Source: Cryptomeria japonica
Taxonomy: Eukaryota > Streptophyta > Pinopsida > Cupressales > Cupressaceae
NCBI RefSeq assembly: GCF_030272615.1
Contig: NC_081410.1
Location: 253,565,533-253,629,532 of the forward strand
Length of the DNA: 64,000 nucleotides
Direction: 5' to 3'
The position numbers and the translations under genes were made by a program. The notes below the pieces were generated by a model, which did no database searches, was not told the origin of the DNA, and saw only the letters and a program-made list of their open reading frames with translations. Positions 55,657 through 64,000 of the stretch are shown here, piece after piece (within the stretch, counting starts at the first letter, position 1; each line of letters begins with the position of its first letter).

Positions 55657-56047
55657 TTATTCTGCACACTCCTCCTTTGAACTCCAGAATAAGTCCTTTG
55701 TCGTTTAGCTGAGCAACAGTCAAAAGGTTGTGCTTAAGGCCTTCCACCAAGTAAACATCATTTGTACTGCTCTTTCCATTTAGTGAGATGGATCCTTTTC
55801 CTTTCACCATGCAAGGTGCATCCTTGCCAAACTGAACAACACCTCTATCATATTCTTCCAGAGTCAGAAACTTTCTCTGGTCATGAGTCATGTGGTGAGA
55901 ACACCCGTTATCAATGATCCACTCATTAGAGTTGTCAATATGAGAGACAAGGGCTTTCTGGTCAGACACCCCTTCCGTGAAAGCTACAAAGAGTATGTCC
56001 TCACTCTCTCCATCCTCAGATTCTTCATCAGTAATGCCTTCATCCAC
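55643..56047 (-). pseudogene. Protease of element 5
   Basis: 134 open residues: an acidic lead (DEESEDGESED), then EWIIDNGCSHHMT, FGKDAPCMVKGKGSISL and VEGLKHNLLTVAQLNDKGL. The copia aspartic protease active site is normally D-S/T-G; here it is D-N-G, while element 4 has DSG. A single G-to-A change would explain it. The domain would cut the Gag-Pol polyprotein. Confidence 0.85.
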
Positions 56048-56995
56048 TGCAACAAGACAATTTCTCCTACCTCCTTCTTTATACTTTCTAAACCTTTTTG
56101 GTTTATCCTTATTGTCATTTTTAGGATAGTTAAAAACTATATGTCATATCTTATTGCAAGAAAAACACTTTAGAGGAAGCTTACCTCTATATTTATTGGT
56201 GCCTTTTGGAAGTCTCTTGGCAAGAAGAGCTTCAAACTCCATCAGAATCTCCTCATCATCCATATCTTTGCTTGGCTTGGATTCATAACTGGTATTGACC
56301 TCTTTTCCTTTCCTAGTTGGTACAGAGGAAGCAGATGCTCTAAAGGAAGACTCGGTCTTCCAAACACTACCATCATAGCTATTCAACTCATATGCAGTCA
56401 ACTTTGCAATAATAGAGTCTAAGGATACCTTGGTTTTGTTGATAGATCTTACTTCTTGAATAGCGGCAACCCTGATTATGTAGACTACTAAAAGTGATCT
56501 CAAAACTTTACTAACAATAGCGGCATCATCAATTGTTCCACCAGTGCTCTTTATTTCTCCAACCACTGTGTTGATTCTTATGCCATACTATTGAATGGTC
56601 TCTCCTTCAGCCATTCTCATATCTTCAAACTTTCCTCTAAGGCTTTCTTCCTTAGCCTGCTTGACATGTTCATCACCAAATAGATGGATTCCAGTTTGTG
56701 CCATAGATCTTTTGGATTATCCTTATCTTGATCATCAATGAACTCTATATCGGACAAGCTACTAATAAGGGCTTCCATGACTTGCCCATTTTCTTGTATC
56801 TCTTTTTTCTGATCATCGGTTAGAGTGCCAGTGGGGATTACATAGGCATTCTCAACATAGCTCTAGTGTTGTGCACCCAAACTCCTGATAAGTACCTTCA
56901 TTCTATCCTTCCATATTGTAAAGTTGTCCCTGTTGAACTTAGGACCTTCCCTCTTCATCATTACAATAGGATCTTTTGCCTCAAGTGGTTAAGCT
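56048..56995 (-). pseudogene. Copia Gag of element 5
   Basis: UBN2-type Gag read in pieces: FNRDNFTIWKDRMKVLIRSLG (about 56950), DNPKDLWHKLESIY, KKALEESLKIEDMRMAEG, then the open stretch 56566-56144 (TIDDAAIVSKVLRSL, VSLDSIIAKLTAYEL, EEILMEFEALLAKRLPKG). The zinc knuckle begins CFSCNKI but is then broken by a stop and lost ligands. The start codon is not clear because stops fall at the 5' end. Confidence 0.8.
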
Positions 56996-57018
56996 TATAT
57001 CACCGTGGACCCAGATGC

Positions 57019-57030
57019 GCTCTGATACCA
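57019..57030 (-). other. Primer-binding site, initiator tRNA-Met (element 5)
   Basis: Plus-strand GCTCTGATACCA, two bases from the LTR edge at 57033. Confidence 0.9.
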
Positions 57031-57032
57031 AT

Positions 57033-58355
57033 TGATGAATAATAATGAGCAACTAAGGTCATGACCGGTACTGAGAGGGGGGGGTGAATCAATACACACA
57101 AAAAATTCACAACACTTTATCATATTAAAACATAGCTGACTGGTTGTCTTCACCATTGGGCATAACCATGGCTATACCAGTTAAGCACAGATACTTCAGA
57201 CAACATTCCACAAATCTCAAATATTGATGACTACTTTAATGATATAATCATGAATGAGTTGTATCTACAATACCACAACCATTTAACACTGCTTGCATAA
57301 CTAACTTAATCAGAAACACACAATAATCACATGAAAAATTCACAACCCATAACACAGAGATTTTTCACGTGGAAACCCAAATGGGAAAAACCACAGTGGG
57401 GATGAATACCGGTAACTTTGTTTTGAACTCTTTTGAAGTCCACTCTATTAGGAGCCTAGTCTGGTTAAAGAATTTACAAGAAGGTTCTATTAGGGATCAC
57501 CTGGTTAAGGGATGGCTATATACCCTATTAAAGGTTACCTCGCTAGAGGATTTAAATAACTCAATGAACTTGAGCCACCTGGTTAGAGGATTTACAACAA
57601 AGCATGTTAAAGCTACTCGGTCAAGGGATTTTCCTTCTGTTGAAATGGTTAGAAGACAACAGGTAAAACTCCAATATGATAACAACACTCCTTGCTAAAG
57701 TAGATCCTTTTTAGTTCCTCTCCTATGCAATCACACTCTACAGATTCCTCATTCTAGTTTGGCAAGTATCTAATCTCCAACACATAGACACACACACAAC
57801 TTTTGCCAACACTTACAATAACAAAACTCATCAACCTTATAGACAAAATTTAGGTCGATAGCATAAACCCTAAACCCTAAATATTTTAGGTTTACAATTA
57901 CAAGCAGTCCAATCCTAACCATCCAAACACATTACATAGAATGAAATGATCTAAGACAGATCTCAAGACATTCTGCATCACCCAATCTTCACCGCAACTG
58001 GAAAACAGTAACCCATCACGCACTCTTCACACATCACTCAGAAAATCATGCATTCCCGAGATAGGCATTTAATGCATTATATCTTCACATGCAAGATCCT
58101 CAAGGAAATTATTCATGTGCACACAGTTGACAAAACACCATCGGTTGCACCACACAGGCCATACCGGTAACCCTAGAGCTGAACAGAGACTACCAACTGG
58201 TAGTCACACCTAGTGAACCCTGACACCGATCCACTCCATCTCAGTTGACCATAACGGCTTCCAATATTCATACTAGTACATACAGGTTCACCTGCTTGAG
58301 CATATATTGACATCAATGACAACATACATTGTCACCTCTTCATCATTTGCCAACA
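57033..58355 (-). repeat. 5' LTR of element 5
   Basis: 1323 bp, TGATGAATAATAATG at the inner end and TTTGCCAACA at the outer end on the plus strand. It has the CACGTGGAAACCCAAATGGG module at 57366-57400 and the G-tract at about 57074. Short words such as CTGGTTAAGGGATGG and CCTATTAAAGGTTACC recur through 57440-57620. Confidence 0.92.
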
Positions 58356-58360
58356 ATACC

Positions 58361-59950
58361 ACTAGTAATACTAGAGATATTGTACCTTCTTAGAACAATA
58401 TGGCTCAAGATTATTTGTTTCCATGCCAATGACCTCATAATAAAGCATCATGTTAGAATGCAATAAATGCATAGTCACAAGCTTTGATGGAACAAAATAA
58501 TATGTCTTATCAGAATGCAGGTATTAATGAGGAGCCAAAAGGTGCTAAAGTGGCTATGATGAATTGGCAGGGTGAGGAACTTTGTGGAGTTAATCATCCA
58601 CAAGTACAAAATAGACCTTATTCACCCATTGCGGCTAACACAAGGTCAAAAAAGCATGCAGTAGACATAGGACAGTCTGCTGCAAATTACCAATAATGAC
58701 TTGTAAATCATGGACAACATGCTACAACTAATAAAAAATAAATCGATAAAGGGAAACAAAAACAATATAACTCAAAACAATAGGCTTCCTCAAGTCACCT
58801 AGCCACTAATGGACTCCTTTCTATTCAAAAAGCATAGATTCTACCAAGAGGACAACCTACAACACCCAAAGAATAACAAAAAGTTCACTATCAGGCTAAA
58901 TCATCTCAAGCAGAGCTTGTTGTTTCAATAATGCAAGAAAGACTATTTGAAGGTAATCTAGAGCAATAAATTGCCATAAAGGAAATGGAGATGAAGTTAT
59001 TATTTGCCAAGCAAGAGGTTTCCAAGGTTGAACCACTGAATTTCACACAAGGTGAGTCTCCTAAATTTCAAATTCCCAGTTTTAGGAGTCCTCCCTCATT
59101 TCAAGAACCTGTTCTCGAGCAAGTGCATCGTTATAAATAAATAATTCATGAAGAACCAATCCTTCCAACTTTTTCCATCCAAAATCAACCTATAATACAG
59201 GAACCTCTCAAGTTTGCATTCTTAAGTTTTAAAAAACCTCTTTCAATTCAAGAACCTCAACAATACATTCTTGAACAACCTTCTTGTCCCAATATGATTA
59301 ATCCATCCGTAGAGGAGCCCACTGTTGTTGTGATATCCCAAGAACATTAGGTTATAGAACAACAAGAGGAGATATTTGAAGAGGCAAAAGTATATTTTTT
59401 ACCTACTGCTATGTTTGTACAAGATCTAGAAAGCTACAAATCAAATTTGTTAACATAAGTGTTTGAGCATGATCAAGTACAATATCAGGTTGTAGAGATA
59501 GAAAAGGGTGTTGAAGTTCATATTTCAATAGATTTATTTGACAAACTTCCCTTATTCAAGAATGATGAGATTGATTGTATGACTATACTAACATCATTGT
59601 CCAGTTATGATAAGCAGACAGTTTATAATCATCAGGATAAAGGGAAAATCTATAAGAAAGCAAATGAAGGCAGCACGGTTGTGTAAGAGCTATAGGTTGG
59701 TATAGATACAATTTTGTTTCAATTAGAGAAAAACAATCAGCATAGCTTATATTTCCAAGTTATAAATGTTGAAGGTAATCAAGAAAGTGTATTGGGAAAC
59801 ACTTTGCATGATGAAATTGATCATGATATAGCTATATTCCCAAGCATTATTGAAGATTTTTGCTCTAACCTTGATAATGAATTGATTGGGGACTTTTTCT
59901 ATTTTGGGCAATCTGCCGGGGACTTTTTCTATTTTGGGCAATCTGCCCAA
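58361..59950 (+). pseudogene. Element 8 coding remnant downstream of Gag
   Basis: After element 5 the gypsy-like coding strip resumes. Readable parts: MSYQNAGINEEPKGAKVAMMNWQ with IAANTRSKK (58484-58696), LEQ*IAIKEMEMKLLFAKQEV, a Pro/Glu-rich part (FKKPLSIQEPQQYILEQP, about 59220-59290), LFDKLPLFKNDEIDCMTIL (59459-59686) and FQVINVEGNQESVLG (59714-59980). Many stops. TRSK-type text after Gag is common in plant gypsy elements, but no protease, RT or integrase block is found before the right LTR-like part. It is non-autonomous or internally deleted. Confidence 0.5.
59889..59947. repeat. 30-bp direct repeat, two units
   Basis: GGACTTTTTCTATTTTGGGC followed by AATCTGCC occurs twice in a row (59889 and 59919), and a related CAAGACTTTTTCTCATGC follows. 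It lies at the junction of the coding remnant and the right LTR-like part. Confidence 0.85.
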
Positions 59951-60607
59951 GACTTTTTCTCATGCATATATTCATATTAGGGTTTATTGAAGGAGATTTT
60001 TCTATATTTTTTTTCTCCTCCTTCATTATTCCCTTTGGTTCTTTCTTTTCTGCTACACACATAATAGAAAAAGCATTGTATCTCAACACTTAGCAGTTTT
60101 TTAGTTATTGTAATAGAGATATATTTTATTCAGTTTTGCAATATAGAGTTATTTCCTTATGAATATTTATTTCTTTTTCATTGTCAGGTGAGTAATTTGA
60201 TAGAGTTATTGTGATTTTTACAATCCTTTGCTTCATCTCACTTTTGCTTTGTAGAAGTAGGATAATTTCACAGTGAGTTCAGGTTGTGGGTTGTGTTCAT
60301 TTGGTTTCCAATTCTTTGCATGTTGTGAAAAATCACTTTTTCCTACATTCAAAAGTTGGATAACTTTGAACCTTTTCACGAAATATTTATGAATTTGGTG
60401 ATCTCGCTGATTTGTGAAGTGTTTTTCATTTTTTATTGTAGCTATCATAGTTTTAGTGCAGTAGTTAAAAAAACCATAATCTCGGTGTATCACCTCCATT
60501 AGGATAAGTTTTATTTCATATAAAATCCTTTTAACCCTTTTCTCGCAAAAAAACAATTTGTAGGAGATTCATCAAGATAGGAAGTCAACGTAGTCTCTGG
60601 AGGTCTA
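59950..60607 (+). repeat. LTR-like right part of element 8
   Basis: Non-coding. Matches the left part (39471-39660 and 40231-40577) including GTAGGATAATTTCACAGT, the CTTTTAACC...CGCAAAAAACAATTTGTAGG block and the final AGGTCTA. It is cut at 60607 by element 3; GTCTA (60603-60607) is the left half of that element's expected target duplication. Confidence 0.6.
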
Positions 60608-61505
60608 TGTTGGAAACCAATAACACTGAGAGGGGGGGATGAATTAGTGTTATACCAGAATATTAGATTTTAGAGTTAACAAAACAATCATGCACCAACC
60701 GGTGTACCAGTATAAACAAAATTGAAATAAGTATAGAAACCAATAAGCCAAACACATAAATGAGAACCATAACACACAGATTTATATGTGGAAAACCTCA
60801 ATGAGGAAAAACCACGGTGGGATTTGTGACCCACAATATCAATCCACTAGCCATATGAAGAGAGATATTACAATATATGATGGGCTTGCACTTGCGGGAA
60901 GGCTTACAACCTAGATCACAATACTCAATCACAATAGGAGCCTCACTAACTACATAAAATTCTAGACAACAATCCAGAGAAATGTGAACTACTAAAATAG
61001 CATCTTCTATTCCATAATACAGTTCCGGTTGAAACCCCAAACCCCTTTACCGGAATAACCCTTACAATAAATTCCTCACATACATAATCTCTTTTCACAT
61101 TTACCTATCCATTACCATGTCTCTATCATTATTCTTTATCAAAAAGATCTAATCAATCTGCCCTATATACCCTATACAAATTTATGCCTTATGTCAGCTT
61201 ACAAAGATATATACAATATTAGATTAAATGTTGGCCAGATAACATAAATGAATAAAGATTAAAATAAGTTGTTGATGTCAGATCCAAGATAGGTCTGCCT
61301 CCAATATCAATAACATTTTCTATACCATGTCGGTCTGCATTTCCGGTGACCAAAGAAATCTTTCTAACCTACCGGTGTTGGTGTCGGTGCCGGTGTAGAA
61401 TCTGTGAAGTGCCTGTCGGTACACCATATGAAGTCGGAACCCAAAATCATGTTGCCATCAATGACAACATAGTGAAACCAACTAGTAGAGTGTCAATTGC
61501 CAACA
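60608..61505 (-). repeat. 3' LTR of element 3
   Basis: 898 bp with well-kept ends TGTTGGAAACC and AATTGCCAACA on the plus strand. It has the G-tract at about 60634 and the GTGGAAAACC...ACCACGGTGGG module at about 60789-60823. It matches 8233-9150. Confidence 0.9.
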
Positions 61506-61890
61506 ACTCTTTGGTATTGATGGCAACACTCATGTAAAAAATGGTCATGGTTTCATCTGCTGCTCTCATCTTGCCCTGCTCCCCCTGAGCTGAATATGCA
61601 AAATACTCCATATCTCCAAAATTCCAAAAACTTTGTAACTCCCCCTAATGTATGTAACCCTTTGTCCTTTTTCACATCTATACTACTCCCCCTTTGAAAT
61701 CAATGCCCCAAAAAAAAGAATGTCAAAGAATAAGTATTGTAAACTGAATACCTCCAAAAATGTCTTACCAGAGCTTGACCAGTTTCAAGATTTTTGGATA
61801 AGCTTTCACAAGTAATTCCACATAAGTATCCCAATCGGTTTTGAATTTTTTGAAGATAGTTACAAGTCCACTCAATAAATATGCAAAAGA

Positions 61891-64000
61891 TTATTTCTCA
61901 TTGACCTCTACCGGTGTGGGCTTTCCCAGCATATCCATGCATTCCTTCTTATGTACACAGAGTGAATCCAATCTTGGACTCACTAAACCTCTCAGAATTC
62001 TATCTCTCCGAATGATTTTATCTCTTTCCTTTTCAAGAGCATAAATTTGGTTCTCCAAGGTCAAAATTTGGCCATCAATTGATGTTGTCAATGAAATTAA
62101 TCCATCAAAAGAGTTAGCAATACTAGCAATTTTCTCATGTATCTCTTTTATCTTTTTATCTACATTTGTTGTAAGTATATCAGTATTGCAACATACCTTG
62201 TATATATTAGTACATTGTTTCAAAAAGTTTTCTATCAAAATTAGCTTCTCCTTAATCTTTTTCTTCTCTATCTCAATGATTTGATCAAAAGAAGCTCTCT
62301 TAGCCTGAGTGAATCTTTCAAGTGCTTGTTGGTTAGAGATCTGTTGTAAGAATTGAAATTATTTTGATATTTCTTTAGTTTTTACCCTAAACTTGCTAGA
62401 AGGGCTCGCTTCATTTTTAATCTTACATTCTAGGACCAATTTGTGTAGAACAGTGATTGATTGATCTATAATCCCCTTGTTTGTGGTTCCCTCCTTCATC
62501 AGTTTTTGAGAAGCCATCATCATCAGTTCAATGGGACTCATCTCTATGATGGTTTTCTTTTCAACTTGAGAAGTGTCAATTGTCAACAATGATGGGCTCC
62601 CAACTAGTACCCTAATGGATTCCCCTATTTTCTCTGATGATTTAGCCTTTATCACCTCCTCACTTGCACCAGTGGTTTTGCCACTTGGTGTAGTATGTGC
62701 AAATTTTGGTTCCTCTCTAGGAACGGTATCCTCAACCTGTACATTAGTGTCCAGAGGAAAAATGTCCTCAATGTTAGTATCTTATACAATGTTCTCAATA
62801 TTAACTGGTGTTTTAGTATTTGTTTGTACATTTGTGTTTACTGATGGCTCAATTTACACTACCATGATATTCTTCAAAACTAAGGGTGGAGTACCCATGA
62901 TCCCTTTTCCTTTCCCTTCAACCGGGGTATCTACATTGTCGGTCTTGGTCTCCGGTGAAGTAAAGAATCCTCTGTGTCCTCCCAAAAATTTAATCCATGC
63001 CTTTTGAGTTTCCTTTATTATTTCATTCACTCTTCCTAGAATCAGACTAGTTATCTTGTGTTTTCTATTGAATACCTTTCTGTCTACCACCTCAATTGTC
63101 TTATCCATTTCATCTGGAGTTATACTAATACAGATAGCTAATAGTTCTTGCATTTTAATGCTCTTGTCCTCTTGCATAGCAGATAATCTTCTAGCATCTA
63201 ACATGTTATATAACTCAGCCGATATTTGATTTTCTATCTCTATTAAGGCTTTCTTGTAAATATCTAAGTATAATAGGACTGCCTCCTCTACCTCTCTCTA
63301 CTCATCATCCTCTAAGTTTTCATAATTAAATTTAACATTATTCAACATGCCATATTTAGTTATTTCATCAACAATTTTTGCATAAGTTTTGGGTGGTATA
63401 ATAGTTATATTACTAGTTTCAAGTGCCAAATCAATGTCACTCTTCTTTCTCTTCTTGGCAATACCAGATGCAGTTGTAGGTGTAGCCTTAGGTTCTTTCT
63501 TTTGAGTCTGTAACTTGATTGTGACTTTTCTAACCAGTTTCTTCTTTGCTTCTACCTTAAGTTCTTCCGGTTTCTTCCTACCAACCCTCTTGAAGGCTAA
63601 TGGTGTGTCATCCTCTGATTTAGAATTTGCAGCAATAGGTTCAATGTGAACTACCAGATCCTTCCTCTTTCTCCCTTTCTCCAGGACAACATCAATAAGT
63701 GCCTTTATGTCCTTTGAGACCTCTTGTACAAATTTGCTTGCTTTTCCTTCTTGTTTTTCCCTTCTCTTCCGATTGAACTCTATTTCAACCTCTAGAGTCT
63801 TCTGCTATGTAGTTCCACAGGGATTCTTTGCCTTATCAATTTCTACATCAATCCGTATTTTTGCATAGGCATCAAGGATTAATGCATCTACCTCATAGCC
63901 CATTTCCTCCATCCAAATCTTTCGGGGCTTAACTACCTCGATAAGAGTCACATCCTTCTTAACCATGAAACATATGTTGGTAGATTATTTCTCTACTATA
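61891..64000 (-). pseudogene. ORF2 of element 3, C-terminal two thirds
   Basis: One frame can be followed from the window edge to 61891 with only about five stops (near 63808, 63299, 62855, 62782 and 62358), making this the best-kept ORF2 copy. It begins inside TNICFMVKKD, then has EVDALILDAYAKI, a Lys-rich segment (KKLVRKVTIKLQTQKKEP), MLDARRLSAMQED, ITPDEMDKTIEVVDRKVF, LGRVNEIIKETQKAWIKFLG, a Ser/Thr-rich linker, and a coiled-coil end (NVDKKIKEIHEKIASIANSF...LENQIYALEKERDKI). The last residues (CVHKKECMDMLGKP) precede the stop near 61891. No enzyme motif is present; function unknown. Confidence 0.75.

Larger units (their letters stand above)
48539..58355 (-). mobile_element. Element 5: decayed Ty1/copia retrotransposon with internal duplication
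   Basis: 9817 bp flanked by a perfect target-site duplication ATACC (48534-48538 and 58356-58360). On the minus strand: 5' LTR 57033-58355, iMet primer site, Gag, protease, integrase, RT, RNase H, a tandem copy of RT end/RNase H/tail, purine tract, and 3' LTR 48539-51111, itself split by a solo LTR. The LTRs differ at roughly a tenth of positions, making this one of the oldest resolved insertions. Its termini TGTTGGCA...ATTCATCA match those of element 1. Confidence 0.92.
60608..64000 (-). mobile_element. Element 3: second element of the element 2 type, cut by the window end
   Basis: 3' LTR 60608-61505, then about 2.5 kb of internal DNA ending at the window edge. LTR and coding sequences are those of element 2. 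The purine tract next to the LTR has decayed (plus-strand ACTCTTTGGTATTGATGG); look-alikes remain at about 61575, 61640 and 61687. The 5' LTR, ORF1 and most of the ORF2 N-terminus lie outside. Confidence 0.88.

Noticed and set aside
57861-57880. Telomere-like AAACCCTAAACCCTAAA
   Set aside because: Two units only, inside an LTR; the sister LTR has one. Not a telomere relic.

Overview
This 64 kb window is AT-rich plant nuclear DNA made almost entirely of LTR retrotransposons, many inserted inside one another. I see no host protein gene, tRNA, rRNA or CRISPR array. The mix of Ty1/copia elements primed by initiator tRNA-Met, Tat-like Ty3/gypsy elements, long LTRs (0.9-1.7 kb), old eroded copies and little deletion suggests a very large seed-plant genome, most likely a gymnosperm such as a conifer. 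That lineage call is inference from style, not from a marker gene.

Layout. (1) 1-300: a copia integrase scrap joined to unassigned DNA. (2) 301-7963: element 1 (+), a copia-type element with a 422-codon coiled-coil/four-zinc-knuckle ORF1 and a long unfamiliar ORF2, without protease, integrase or reverse transcriptase. (3) 8233-15490: element 2 (-), the same ORF1/ORF2 module between LTRs of another family, with a LINE scrap in its 5' LTR. (4) 15491-18206: non-coding AT-rich DNA. (5) 18212-26701: element 7 (-), a young gypsy/Tat-like element with one 1,067-codon gag-protease frame broken by a single TGA. (6) 26707-29255 and 38541-39470: non-coding DNA with a 1.44 kb tandem duplication holding paired foldbacks, interrupted by (7) 29256-38535, element 6 (-), a young non-autonomous element with a Gln/Ser/Pro-rich coding region. 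(8) 39471-40683, 47387-48533 and 58361-60607: pieces of one old gypsy-like element (element 8), split by (9) element 4 (+, 40684-47381), a full-length decayed copia with gag-pol, and (10) element 5 (-, 48539-58355), another decayed gag-pol copia with an internal tandem duplication and a family-1 solo LTR in its 3' LTR. (11) 60608-64000: element 3 (-), a second copy of the element 2 type, cut by the window end.

Insertion boundaries are supported by target-site duplications: GTAAG for element 7, AGAAG for element 6, ATACC for element 5, ACCAG/ACTAG for the solo LTR, GTATA/ATATA for element 2, and 16-18 bp for the LINE. By eye the LTR pairs differ by about 1-2% in elements 6 and 7, about 5% in element 1, about 9% in element 4 and about a tenth in element 5, giving a relative age order.

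How the parts work together. Elements 4 and 5 are the only ones encoding the full copia enzyme set (protease, integrase, RT, RNase H), and both are dead copies. Elements 1, 2, 3, 6, 7 and 8 show no RT in the window and would need enzymes in trans. The best candidate for something undescribed is the ORF1/ORF2 module of elements 1, 2 and 3: a zinc-knuckle protein plus a conserved long second protein of unknown function, carried by two unrelated LTR families.
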